Both the position numbers and the translations under genes were made by a program. A stretch of 62,440 nt of DNA from Flavobacterium sp. UBA7680 (GTDB lineage Bacteria; Bacteroidota; Bacteroidia; Flavobacteriales; Flavobacteriaceae): assembly GCF_002482975.1 (NCBI RefSeq), contig NZ_DLHA01000011.1, forward strand, positions 1 through 62,440. The letters are read 5' to 3'. This document shows positions 32,471 to 41,320 of this stretch, piece after piece. The notes under the pieces were generated by a model that was not told the origin of the DNA, did no database searches, and saw only the letters and a program-made list of their open reading frames with translations. The first letter of the stretch is position 1. Each line of letters begins with the position of its first letter.

Positions 32471-35400
32471 CTAAACTTTACACTTCGCCAATATCTCTTT
32501 AACCTCTGTTTTACAGCTTCCGCAGCCTAAACCGGCACCTGTGTTTTTGCATAAATCGGTGAAATTATTTACACCGCTTTTTATTGTTTCTTCGATGTTT
32601 CCGGCTCCAACCTGACTGCAGGAACAGACTAATTTTCCTAAAACAGGTTTTGCGCTTGAGCTTCCTCTTAATAATAAATTGCGTTTGTCTGATAATTCGA
32701 TTTTGCTTTCGATCATCGTTTTGAATTCGGCGAACTCGTTTTTATCGCCCATTAAAATCGCGCCCACAAGCAAATCATCTTTTACGATGCATTTTTTATA
32801 ATAGCGTTTTTTAAGATCTGAAAAGACAATTTCTTCGTAGGAATCGTCATTTTCAGGAATTAAGATTTCTCCAATGCTGCATAAATTAATATCTTCTAAT
32901 TTCAGAATATTCATTAAGATTGAACCTTTATAATAACTGCTGATATCGCCCGCTAAAAAGTTAGCCAGAATATCAGCCTGTTCTTCGGCTGCAGAAGTGA
33001 TTCCGAATAATTTATTGTTGAATTCGGCGATTTCTCCAATCGCAAAAATATCTGGATTTGAAGTTTGTAAATACTGATTTACTTTCACGCCGCGTCCGCA
33101 GGAAAGACCGCTTTCTCTGGCAATTTCTATATTCGGAATTGTTCCGATGGTATACACAATGGCATTTGCGGTAATGATTCTGCCGCTTTTTAATGCGATT
33201 TCAATTTCGTTTGGATTATCGGTTTCAAAAACGGTACTGACTTCATTATCAAAATAAATCTGAATATCACGAAGCTGCACTTCTTCGGACAATAATTTAC
33301 TGGAAATTAAATCCAGCTGACGTTCCATTAAACGGGAAGCTCTTTGAATTATGGTTGTTTTTACTTTTTTATGTTTTAAAGCGGCGGCCAATTCTAATCC
33401 TAATAATCCACCGCCAATAATCACAACATGCTGTTCTTCGGGCGGAAGATTAGTGCTGTCAAGATGTTTTTTTAAACGATCTGCATCTTCTTTTCGTCTT
33501 ACAGTAAATCGGCCCGGAAGATGAAGCTGTGCGTTTTCCGGAATAAACGGACGGCTTCCGGTAGCTAGAATTAAGGAATCGAAAGTATGCGTTTCGCCTA
33601 AACTGTCTTTTATAATTTTGTTGGTTGTATCTATTTTATCAATCGCAACTCCGGCTTTCATGGTAATGTTGAGCTTATTTAAAGCTTCGCCGTCTTTTAC
33701 TTTTAAAAGCTGTTCCCAAGTAAATTCTCCCGTCATATATTCCGGAAGTAAAACACGATTGTAAAACGGATTTATTTCATTCGAAAAAACAATAATTTCA
33801 TCGGTTGTATTGAATTCACGGTAGTTTTGAATGAATCTGAAAGAAGCCGCTCCGGCACCAACAATTGCAATTTTCTGAAATGGTTTTACATATTTCGTAA
33901 TCGAAACGGTTGTGAATTTAAAATCAGGTTCTTTTGAAACGGGATCAACAACTGTATTCGTTAAATTGTTGGTTCGGTTTAAATCATTTTCGAGTTGTTT
34001 TCCCCAATGCATCGGCAGGAAAACTACTTTTTCTTTAATGGAATCCGTAACTTTTGCTTTTACTCTGACTTCGCCATTTTTACTTGTAACGGTAACGATA
34101 TCACCATTTTTAATTTCATTTTTAAAAGCATCAATTGGATTTATTTCTAAAACCGGACTCGGAATATGAGTCAACAATCTCGATACTTTTCCGGTTTTTG
34201 TCATGGTATGCCATTGATCGCGAATTCTTCCCGTTGTTAAAATAAACGGAAATTCAGCATTTGGTTGTACCGATGTATTTTCTATTGAAACCGGAAGGTT
34301 AAAAATGGCTTTTTGCGACGGCGTATAGAATTTTTTATCCGTAAAAAGACGGGGAGTTCCCGGATGTCCGTAATCTGGAACGGGCCATTGAAAAGTGCCT
34401 TCGGTTTTTAAACGATGATAATTTAAGAATGAAATATCGATGTTTGTGCCTTTGGTAAGTGCGCAATGTTCTTTGTAGATTTCTTCGGCATTATTAAAAT
34501 TGAATCCGTGAAAATTCATTTTTTTAGCAAAACGAATTAGAATTTCAATATCCGGAAGTGCTTCTCCCGGCGCATTTATTCCTTTTGAAAGATAAGAAAT
34601 ACGACGTTCTGAGTTGGTCATTGTTCCTTCTTTCTCCAACCATCCGGCGGCAGGTAAAAGTAAATCGGCAAATTTTGCGGTATCGGCATTATGCGAAATA
34701 TCCTGAACGACTACGAATTTAGCATTTTGAAGTGCTTTTTCAATTCTTCTGGAATCAGGTAAACTCACAAGCGGATTAGTACAAATAATCCAAACGGCTT
34801 TCATTTTTCCCGATTCTAAGGCATCAAACATTTCTGTTGCTGTCAATCCCGGTTTATCTGAAAGTTCGTCAACGCCCCAGAAATCTGCGACTTCTTTTCT
34901 ATGCGTTGGATTGGCGATATCTTTGTGCGCGGCCAAAAGCGTTGCCATTCCTCCAACTTCACGTCCGCCCATTGCGTTGGGTTGTCCGGTTAAAGAAAAA
35001 GGCCCTGAACCTGGTTTTCCAACTTGTCCTGTTAAAAGAGATAAATTAAGTAAAGCGGTGTTTTTGTCAACGCCAACAGCACTTTGGTTTAAACCCATTG
35101 CCCAAAACGAAAGGAATCCTTTTGCTTTTCCGATAGTATCGGCAGCGAGTTTTATATCGTTTACCGGAATTCCGCAAAGTTTAGAAGCTTTTTCTAAAGA
35201 AGTTCCTAAAACTAAGTCTTTATATTGTTTGAAATTTTCTGCGTGATTTTTAACGAAATCATGATCTACGTATCCTTTTTCGATAATACGTTTAGCAATG
35301 GCATGATATAAAATAATGTCTGATCCGGGAATAATTTGTAAATGTATATCGGCGAAAGCGGCGGTATCTGTTCGCCTCGGATCGATTACAATTATTTTTG

Positions 35401-35989
35401 TTTTCGGATTTTTCTCTTTGTGTTTTTCAATTCTTCGAAATAAAATTGGATGACACCAAGCCGGATTTGCGCCAGTAATTAAAAGTGTATCGGCAAGTTC
35501 GATATCATCATAAGCAATTGGTACAGAATCTTCTCCGAAAGTCTTTTTATAGCCCACAACGGCAGAACTCATGCAAAGTCGGGAATTGGTATCGATATTA
35601 TTGGTTTTCAAAAAACCTTTTACGAGTTTGTTTACCAGATAATATTCCTCAGTTAAACATTGTCCCGAAATGTAAAATCCAACGCTGTCTGGTCCATGTT
35701 TTTTTATGATAGAAGAAAAAACAGCGGCAGCGCGATCTAGTGCGGTATCCCAAGTTACACGTTCAAGCGGATAAGATTTGCTACCACGCATTTCCGGATA
35801 TAAAATTCTGTCTGAAGTATCATTAACTACGTAATGCAGATTCATTCCTTTAGAACATAACATTCCTTTATTAACCGGATGATCTTTGTCGCCTTCTACC
35901 ATTACGCCGTTTTTGGCATCGTTGGTTACGATTATGCCGCAGCCAACGCCACAATAAGAACAGGTAGTTTTGATTTTGGTATTTTGCAT
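32471..35989 (-). CDS. assimilatory nitrate reductase fused to NAD(P)H/FAD reductase and BFD domain (1172 aa)
   Basis: Single-chain cytoplasmic nitrate reductase. Residues 1 to about 690 are a NasA/NarB-type molybdopterin module with [4Fe-4S] ligands C10-x2-C13-x3-C17-x27-C45 and Mo-ligand Cys139 (SRLCMSSAV). About 700-1100 form a FAD/NAD(P) disulfide-reductase-like module with IAIVGAGAASFRFI and VIIGGGLLGLELAAAL, as in NirB or B. subtilis NasB. Residues about 1115-1172 are a BFD [2Fe-2S] domain (VCSCSQVG...GCGSC). It combines in one protein what is usually NasC plus NasB. It is divergent from the Fnr-like gene across a shared operator region. Confidence 0.93.
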   Translation of the reverse strand: MQNTKIKTTCSYCGVGCGIIVTNDAKNGVMVEGDKDHPVNKGMLCSKGMNLHYVVNDTSDRILYPEMRGSKSYPLERVTWDTALDRAAAVFSSIIKKHGPDSVGFYISGQCLTEEYYLVNKLVKGFLKTNNIDTNSRLCMSSAVVGYKKTFGEDSVPIAYDDIELADTLLITGANPAWCHPILFRRIEKHKEKNPKTKIIVIDPRRTDTAAFADIHLQIIPGSDIILYHAIAKRIIEKGYVDHDFVKNHAENFKQYKDLVLGTSLEKASKLCGIPVNDIKLAADTIGKAKGFLSFWAMGLNQSAVGVDKNTALLNLSLLTGQVGKPGSGPFSLTGQPNAMGGREVGGMATLLAAHKDIANPTHRKEVADFWGVDELSDKPGLTATEMFDALESGKMKAVWIICTNPLVSLPDSRRIEKALQNAKFVVVQDISHNADTAKFADLLLPAAGWLEKEGTMTNSERRISYLSKGINAPGEALPDIEILIRFAKKMNFHGFNFNNAEEIYKEHCALTKGTNIDISFLNYHRLKTEGTFQWPVPDYGHPGTPRLFTDKKFYTPSQKAIFNLPVSIENTSVQPNAEFPFILTTGRIRDQWHTMTKTGKVSRLLTHIPSPVLEINPIDAFKNEIKNGDIVTVTSKNGEVRVKAKVTDSIKEKVVFLPMHWGKQLENDLNRTNNLTNTVVDPVSKEPDFKFTTVSITKYVKPFQKIAIVGAGAASFRFIQNYREFNTTDEIIVFSNEINPFYNRVLLPEYMTGEFTWEQLLKVKDGEALNKLNITMKAGVAIDKIDTTNKIIKDSLGETHTFDSLILATGSRPFIPENAQLHLPGRFTVRRKEDADRLKKHLDSTNLPPEEQHVVIIGGGLLGLELAAALKHKKVKTTIIQRASRLMERQLDLISSKLLSEEVQLRDIQIYFDNEVSTVFETDNPNEIEIALKSGRIITANAIVYTIGTIPNIEIARESGLSCGRGVKVNQYLQTSNPDIFAIGEIAEFNNKLFGITSAAEEQADILANFLAGDISSYYKGSILMNILKLEDINLCSIGEILIPENDDSYEEIVFSDLKKRYYKKCIVKDDLLVGAILMGDKNEFAEFKTMIESKIELSDKRNLLLRGSSSAKPVLGKLVCSCSQVGAGNIEETIKSGVNNFTDLCKNTGAGLGCGSCKTEVKEILAKCKV

Positions 35990-36049
35990 TACAGTTCTTT
36001 TTTAGATACTATTTCTTGAATCTGCAGGGATTTAGATAAATCACTTATA

Positions 36050-36108
36050 CAAAAATAAGTATTTTTACGTATAAATACGTATTTTTTAAATTTATTTTTC
36101 TATTTTTG
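36050..36108. promoter_or_regulatory. divergent promoter region with 7-2-7 operator
   Basis: The operator TACGTATAAATACGTA (36066-36081) is an inverted repeat of TACGTAT with a 2-bp AA spacer. To its left, on the minus strand, TATTTTTG (36057-36050) is the -7 element of the fused nitrate reductase. To its right, TATTTTTG (36101-36108) is the -7 element of the Fnr-like gene, with the operator about 39 bp before the expected start. Neither side has a TTG -33 element, pointing to activator dependence. An additional TAAGTAT lies at 36056-36062. Confidence 0.65.
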
Positions 36109-36164
36109 ATCCAATTAAATGAGGAACAACAAATTAGTTTTTAATCCGATAAAAATTTGGACTC

Positions 36165-36869
36165 ATGAAAGAAGAACAAACCGCTTGTTATTCTTGTGTC
36201 AATGAAAATTGTTTTATCAAGAAACATCTGCATTTAGAACAAATGAGTCAGTTTGTTTCTAAAAAGCAGAATATTGTCTGCAAAAAATCGGATCAATTTA
36301 TTACGGAAGGTGCGCCACTGCAAGGACTTTACTTTATTTGTAAAGGAAAAGCAAAAACAGTAAAAACCGGAATAAACGGACGAGAACAAATCGTACGCCT
36401 CACAAAAAACGGAGATACAATAGGTTTTCGCGGATTTGGAACAGGTAAAAAATACTTAATTGGTGCTTATGCGCTGGAAGATACGGTTTTATGTAATTTT
36501 AGCAATGAAACGATGCTTGATATTTTAAAACAAGTTCCAGAATTTACGTATGCTTTAATGTTGTTTTATGCCGAAGAACTAAACAAAAGCGAGAACAATA
36601 TTCGTAAAATTGCTCACATGAATGTTCGTGAACGTGTGATTGATTTACTGCTTTATATTCATCGTAAGTTTGGACAAATCAATGGTTTAATTGATATTGA
36701 TCTTTCCCGAAAAGAAATCGCTGATTTTGCCGGAACGACAGAAGAACAGGCGATTCGTGTTATTTCAAGTTTGAAAAAAGAAGATTTGATAAAAACGGTT
36801 GGAAAACGTATCGGGATTTTGGGAGTTTCAGAATTGCGTTCTGAAATTATGGAGCATAAATATTTTTAG
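36165..36869 (+). CDS. Crp/Fnr-family regulator with N-terminal Cys cluster
   Basis: 234 aa. Residues 8-16 hold C8-x2-C11-x4-C16 with a further Cys39 and Cys59, close to but not identical with the E. coli FNR cluster (C20, C23, C29, C122). A redox-active Fe-S cluster is therefore possible. The cyclic-nucleotide-like barrel spans about 35-150. The helix-turn-helix near 185-215 contains IADFAGTTEEQAIRVISSL, with Glu and Arg at the usual DNA-contact spacing. It is divergent from the fused nitrate reductase and is the likely ligand of ATGAT-N4-ATCAT sites in the window. Confidence 0.93.
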   Translation: MKEEQTACYSCVNENCFIKKHLHLEQMSQFVSKKQNIVCKKSDQFITEGAPLQGLYFICKGKAKTVKTGINGREQIVRLTKNGDTIGFRGFGTGKKYLIGAYALEDTVLCNFSNETMLDILKQVPEFTYALMLFYAEELNKSENNIRKIAHMNVRERVIDLLLYIHRKFGQINGLIDIDLSRKEIADFAGTTEEQAIRVISSLKKEDLIKTVGKRIGILGVSELRSEIMEHKYF

Positions 36870-36888
36870 GCTATTTACGTATTAGTAC

Positions 36889-37431
36889 TTATTTGCTATG
36901 AAGTATTTCTTCAAATAATAAAACTTTAGCATCAAGTCTTTTCTTATTTCGAATAGGATTGTATAATGCTGAATTTCTAAGCATAACCACTAAAGTTATT
37001 ATTTCTTTTTCATTCAATTGTTTCAAATCTTTTTTGAAGTAAAATTTGGAAGCATCTTTTATTCCAATATTATCAAACCCAAAATCGTAGTGTATTAAAA
37101 CGAATTTAACACATTCATCATGACTAAACTCTTTTTTTATTTTTAGCCAATAAAGAGCTCTTTTTAATAAAGATGTATTTCTAGTATCGGTTCGAATATT
37201 GTTTGCAGTGTTTTGACAAGGACAACCTGGCTCTTTTATTTTTCCATAAATTGTATTGTAAGTAAAAATGAAAGATTTTAATTCTTCTTTTTGAGCATTT
37301 TTTAATTCTTTGGTTATAAATAAAAACTCTTCATTTTTATAAATAGCATTGAAATCGCTTAGTAAATAGATAATTGAGATCATTAAAAAGATTGTAAATC
37401 CTAAAAGTATTTTTAATGATTTTTTGAGCAT
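36889..37431 (-). CDS. membrane-anchored protein resembling part of a GT51 transglycosylase
   Basis: 180 aa from ATG 37431 (MLKKSLKILL). The longer in-frame start lies in a repeat. An N-terminal membrane helix spans about 5-27. The stretch ASKFYFKKDLKQLNEKEIITLVVMLRNSALYNPIRN resembles the region of GT51 peptidoglycan glycosyltransferases where AAxxYFGK..LTLAE is followed by YNP. The catalytic Glu motifs of full GT51 enzymes are not evident and the protein is short, so it may be a truncated or divergent relative. Function uncertain. Confidence 0.6.
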   Translation of the reverse strand: MLKKSLKILLGFTIFLMISIIYLLSDFNAIYKNEEFLFITKELKNAQKEELKSFIFTYNTIYGKIKEPGCPCQNTANNIRTDTRNTSLLKRALYWLKIKKEFSHDECVKFVLIHYDFGFDNIGIKDASKFYFKKDLKQLNEKEIITLVVMLRNSALYNPIRNKKRLDAKVLLFEEILHSK

Positions 37432-37454
37432 AAAGAAGAGAGGGGGTTTTTGTA

Positions 37455-37476
37455 GAGACGCACCGCAGTGCGTCTC
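37455..37476. repeat. short perfect hairpin (gagacgcac type)
   Basis: GAGACGCAC-CGCA-GTGCGTCTC, a GC-rich palindrome between two minus-strand genes, of the dispersed REP type. Confidence 0.75.
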
Positions 37477-37491
37477 CACGTCGAGTATGAT

Positions 37492-38112
37492 TTATTTTTT
37501 TCTGCCAATAAAACGAATTACAGAACCTTTTCCGTTATGGAATAAACCTTCGTTAAGTTCGATTTCTTTTTCTTCTAATTCGATGATTTCATAATTCGGA
37601 AAATCACTTTTGATTTCTTCGATAGAAAATAGAGATTCGATATCTTTTGGACCGCCTACTTTTTCGTTTATAGCAAGATATTCTAAATGTTTTTTGCTGA
37701 ACGCTTCAAAAATAATAATTCCATTTTTGCATAATAATTTATCAAGCTGTTTGTGAATAGCCGATTTAATTTCTGCCGGAAAATGAGCGTAAATTAAAGC
37801 AATCGCTTCAAATTGATCTGTGTGAAAATCCAGCGTTTCTAATTCGCCAACTTGATAATCAATTGAAACATTGTTTGCTACGGCAAGACGAATAGCTTTG
37901 TTTTTTCCTTCTTCACTAATATCAAAAGCGGAAACGTTCCAGTCTAATTTTGCTGCAAAAATGGCATTTCGTCCTTCGCCTTCAGCAGGGAAAAGAATAG
38001 CGCCGGGATTTAGTTTTTCTAATTGTTCTTTTAAATAATTGTTGGGTTCTTCGCCGTACGCAAATTCTTCGCTGCTGTAACGGTCGTCCCATCGCTGAGT
38101 CCAGTTGTTCAT
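37492..38112 (-). CDS. class I SAM-dependent methyltransferase
   Basis: 206 aa. The start MNNWTQRWDDRYSSEEFAYGEEPN and the motif-I region ILFPAEGEGRNAIFAAKLDWNVSAFD are typical of TehB/thiopurine-type methyltransferases in Bacteroidota. The later FEAIALIYAHFPAE matches motif IV. The substrate is unknown. Two bp separate it from the upstream nuclease-like gene, so they are co-transcribed. Confidence 0.88.
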   Translation of the reverse strand: MNNWTQRWDDRYSSEEFAYGEEPNNYLKEQLEKLNPGAILFPAEGEGRNAIFAAKLDWNVSAFDISEEGKNKAIRLAVANNVSIDYQVGELETLDFHTDQFEAIALIYAHFPAEIKSAIHKQLDKLLCKNGIIIFEAFSKKHLEYLAINEKVGGPKDIESLFSIEEIKSDFPNYEIIELEEKEIELNEGLFHNGKGSVIRFIGRKK

Positions 38113-38115
38113 GGT

Positions 38116-38829
38116 TTATATATTGAATTTAATTATTAAAGGTTTGTGGTCGCTGAGTGCAGTCCAATCTTGATAAGTTCCTATTTCGACACTTTCCAGG
38201 ACTTCAATAAAATCATTTGAAGCAAAGCAATAATCCAGATGATACGGTTTGTTTTCGTGTCTATAAAGATATAAAGTTGGATGCTCTTCTTTACCCTGAA
38301 TTTGATTAAAATATTTATGATACGTGCTAAAAATATTTTTGTCTCCTAATTTGTCTACAACCGTTGTATGATTGCCTTCTCTTCGAGGTTTATCCCAAAT
38401 GGTATTGCTGTTGAAATCGCCAATTAAAATGGTTTTGGTTTCTTTAATTAAATCTTCATAGTAATTAATGGCTTTCCAAACCTGAGTTACATATTGTCCG
38501 TCTTTGTCTTCGGGATTGTTTGCCCAGATTGCAAATAAGATAAAATCTAATTTTCCGCCAGTTACGGCTATTGGTAAGATATTTTTAAAGTTTGGATTAT
38601 GGCAATCCAGCAATTGAAACCGACAATCGCTATAAGAGAAAACGCCAAGTCCTTTATGCGGATTTGTTCCGTACCAAAGAATGTCGTTTGGTAATTGTGT
38701 TCCGTTTGGAAATTTTAATTTTTCAGGATTTTCACACTCAGAAATTACGGCAATATCAGGATTGTGGGCTAGAATGAATTCTGCTTTTTTTCTGAATGCC
38801 ATGTTGCAATTCCAAGCTATGAGTTTCAT
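38116..38829 (-). CDS. endonuclease/exonuclease/phosphatase-family protein
   Basis: 237 aa with the EEP fold signatures: IAWNCNMAFRKKAEFI and VISECENPEK near the N-terminus, LIGDFNSNTIWD in the middle, and the HLDYCFASNDF ... LSDHKPLII ending with the catalytic His. No signal peptide. The target (DNA, RNA or phospho-compound) is not clear. Confidence 0.9.
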   Translation of the reverse strand: MKLIAWNCNMAFRKKAEFILAHNPDIAVISECENPEKLKFPNGTQLPNDILWYGTNPHKGLGVFSYSDCRFQLLDCHNPNFKNILPIAVTGGKLDFILFAIWANNPEDKDGQYVTQVWKAINYYEDLIKETKTILIGDFNSNTIWDKPRREGNHTTVVDKLGDKNIFSTYHKYFNQIQGKEEHPTLYLYRHENKPYHLDYCFASNDFIEVLESVEIGTYQDWTALSDHKPLIIKFNI

Positions 38830-38881
38830 TTTGTGGAGAAGTTATATGGGATTTTGAATATTTAAACTTGAGAGGTTTTGA

Positions 38882-39355
38882 TTAGGTTTGAATTCTATCC
38901 TTCCTAATATACAGAAGAAAGTATTCTGAAATTAAAGATGCAACAATTGATAAAAAGGCAATTAATCTATAATTTACGTTGCTGTGATGATAATAGTAAA
39001 TGTTTTTATTGTCAGCTACAGTTGTGTATTTTATAATTTGAGATTCTAAATAACAAAAGAAAAAGTAATATAATATTAGAAGAGAAATAAAAAATAAAAC
39101 TGAAATAAAGGTAGTTTTTACCGAGTTTTTAAATTTAGTAATTATATAAAAACCGATTGGAATTAGTGTTAATATAAAACCGAAGTCAGGAATAAAAAAT
39201 CTAAACTCTTTTCCTCCATAAAATATTAAGTCATAATTAGCAATTTGAGATACAAGGGTTCGAGTTAAAATTCTGTACTCTGTGTCATAAAATAAGCCAA
39301 TTATAAAAAACAAGATTATGAAAACCAATAGAATAAGTATGTTTTTAAATTTCAT
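38882..39355 (-). CDS. hypothetical four-helix membrane protein
   Basis: 157 aa from the ATG at 39355 (MKFKNILILLV). An upstream ATG adds 13 polar residues and is less likely. Four hydrophobic segments are visible. I do not recognise the family, and no functional clue comes from its neighbours. Confidence 0.65.
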   Translation of the reverse strand: MKFKNILILLVFIILFFIIGLFYDTEYRILTRTLVSQIANYDLIFYGGKEFRFFIPDFGFILTLIPIGFYIITKFKNSVKTTFISVLFFISLLILYYFFFCYLESQIIKYTTVADNKNIYYYHHSNVNYRLIAFLSIVASLISEYFLLYIRKDRIQT

Positions 39356-39434
39356 AGAATAAACTTCTTTAATTTCTTGATGATCTTTATCCAAATGTAC
39401 CTAATTTAATATTAAAAGTATTTGTGCTTTCTAC

Positions 39435-39470
39435 AAAAAAAATACCCTTTTCCAAAACTGAAAAAGGGTA
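39435..39470 (-). terminator. intrinsic terminator
   Basis: Minus-strand stem TACCCTTTTTC / GAAAAGGGTA followed by eight T, just after the 39527 gene. It is nearly identical to the terminator at 39970-40004. Confidence 0.85.
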
Positions 39471-39526
39471 AATTAAAAATTTATATTTTAGAAAATTTGA
39501 TTAAATAGTGCTTGTTAATTTTAATC

Positions 39527-39892
39527 TTATCCAACAAATGTTGTTACACCGCTATTAATATCAATTTCTGCAAAATTATGTTTTCCAATAACGATAAGCA
39601 GTTTGTCAGCATTATATCCTACATATCTTATTTCAGGTTGTCCCACTTTTGGTTTTCCGCAAGCAGAAATTACATTGGTCTGCCATTTTAGTTTACTTCT
39701 TTTGTAGGCCGAAATGGTTTGCAGATCATTTTCAACATAATAAATAATGTTGTCTTTTTTAATGCCTCTTTTTTGTGTTTTTGCGAAATTAATTTCAGAG
39801 TTTTTTGAAATTAAAGCATCATTGTATTTTTGGCCAATACCAGGCTGCGTAACAATGAAGGTTAACATTGATAGTTTTAAAAATTGTTTCAT
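39527..39892 (-). CDS. small exported protein of unknown function
   Basis: 121 aa from ATG 39892 (MKQFLKLSML), with a signal peptide ending about GIGQ. A short predicted beta-type mature domain with one Cys follows. It lies between two matching terminators as its own transcription unit, downstream of the porin-like gene. I do not recognise the family. Confidence 0.65.
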   Translation of the reverse strand: MKQFLKLSMLTFIVTQPGIGQKYNDALISKNSEINFAKTQKRGIKKDNIIYYVENDLQTISAYKRSKLKWQTNVISACGKPKVGQPEIRYVGYNADKLLIVIGKHNFAEIDINSGVTTFVG

Positions 39893-39969
39893 TTGGGGGA
39901 TAGAATTTGGGGTTCGTAATCGATTCAAATATAATTAATTAAACGAGATATCGTAAGTTTTTTGTAAAT

Positions 39970-40004
39970 AAAAAAAATACCCTTTTCCGAAATAGGAAAA
40001 GGGT
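39970..40004 (-). terminator. intrinsic terminator of the porin-like gene
   Basis: Minus-strand stem TACCCTTTTCC / GGAAAAGGGTA followed by eight T, about 30 bp after the 40034 stop codon. Confidence 0.85.
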
Positions 40005-40033
40005 AAAATATTTGAGTGAATTTTGAAGAAAAA

Positions 40034-41296
40034 TTATTTTTTCCAGCTAAAAATTCTAGGATTTACAGAAATCATTAACCATGCCCAATTGTTAGTATGG
40101 CCGGCATCTCCATTTTTAATAAATTCTAAAGTTTTAGAACCAAACATTTGAGAGTAACCTCCTGAAACTGTAATGTCTTTTTTGAAGTTATATCCAAAAG
40201 TTGCATCAATCTCCGTTCCTAAATATGAATCTAATTTTTCAGCTGGTGTTACTACATCAGCAGCAGATAAAAATACATGCGGAATCAAAGCAAACTGCCA
40301 TTTGTTTACATTGTAATTTAATTTTACAAATGCATCTTGTAAACCAACATTCTTTAAATGATTTCCAACATAAAAATAATCCATATAACCGTTAAAACCA
40401 TGGTTGGTTCCAAAAATAGGATTGAAAGATTTAATAACAGTACTTCCGTCATTTGTATCTTTTCCAGAAAGGAATTCATATCCTAAACCAGCTTTAAAAG
40501 ATTCTGTTATTTGGTACCCAAAGTTAGCAGCAGCATTCCAAGCGCTTACTTGTTGATCTGTGCTTTTTCCTGTTTGTCCGTATGCCCAAAAATTAGTATC
40601 GATTTTGCCTTTTTTATAAGCTAAATAAGGCCCAAAAGTCTGTGTGTAATCTACTAATAGTTTGTTTTCAGGATTAGGATTAGGAGCATATTCGTAACCT
40701 GTATTCAGTAATAAAAAGCTCAAACCAAAAGCTTCGTTAAATTGGTTATGATACCATGCATATTGCATAGCTTTATAGTTTGCAACTGTATAAGGAGTCT
40801 GAATTAAATTTTCGGCTGTAGAGTTATAAGCTCCTCCAAAATCTAATTTCTGTTTTTCGGTATGAAACGAAACTGTAAGTGCATCATGACTTTGTGCTTG
40901 TTGTCCCCAATCTTGTTCTCCTAAAATACGTTGATTATCGTACGAAAGTACCTGACGCCCCATTCTGGCGCTCCACTTTTCAGTGAAATTATATTGTGCC
41001 CAGGCTTCAAAAACGGCAACTCCATTTTTATCTGCTGTTGCAGCTGGAACTACATCTCCCCAGGTTCTGGTATTTTGCAACGTTAATTTTACAATTAAAT
41101 CTTCTTGTTTATAATTGAAATTTAAGCGAGAACGCTGTGAGATTTGCGATGTACCTTTTTGACCTTCTGGTAAAAGAGCTTTATATCCATTTCGATATTC
41201 AAAACGCGGCCTTATTTGTAAATTTACATCTAATTCTTGCGCTTGTGCAGCAGTTACGCCTAAAAGTAATAGAACGATTAATTTTAATTTTTTCAT
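40034..41296 (-). CDS. alginate-export-like outer membrane beta-barrel
   Basis: 420 aa. The signal peptide ends AAQAQ at about residue 19. A long series of amphipathic beta strands follows, starting LDVNLQIRPRFEYRNGYKALLPEG and SQISQRSRLNFNYKQED, the pattern of AlgE/alginate-export family porins. It lies 80 bp downstream of the fourth nitrate transporter on the same strand, with its own Fnr-like operator. I infer an outer membrane pore for nitrate or nitrite. Binding of alginate is not indicated by any neighbour. Confidence 0.85.
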   Translation of the reverse strand: MKKLKLIVLLLLGVTAAQAQELDVNLQIRPRFEYRNGYKALLPEGQKGTSQISQRSRLNFNYKQEDLIVKLTLQNTRTWGDVVPAATADKNGVAVFEAWAQYNFTEKWSARMGRQVLSYDNQRILGEQDWGQQAQSHDALTVSFHTEKQKLDFGGAYNSTAENLIQTPYTVANYKAMQYAWYHNQFNEAFGLSFLLLNTGYEYAPNPNPENKLLVDYTQTFGPYLAYKKGKIDTNFWAYGQTGKSTDQQVSAWNAAANFGYQITESFKAGLGYEFLSGKDTNDGSTVIKSFNPIFGTNHGFNGYMDYFYVGNHLKNVGLQDAFVKLNYNVNKWQFALIPHVFLSAADVVTPAEKLDSYLGTEIDATFGYNFKKDITVSGGYSQMFGSKTLEFIKNGDAGHTNNWAWLMISVNPRIFSWKK

Positions 41297-41320
41297 AAAA
41301 CTGGTAATTTTTTGATGGCG

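Noticed and set aside
34837..35246. Overlapping plus-strand ORFs within the fused nitrate reductase
   Set aside because: Shadow frames of a well-supported long gene.
36876..36892. TACGTAT and TACTTAT heptamers at the 3' end of the Fnr-like gene
   Set aside because: They lie between convergent genes with no promoter, and are in direct rather than inverted order; probably chance in AT-rich DNA.
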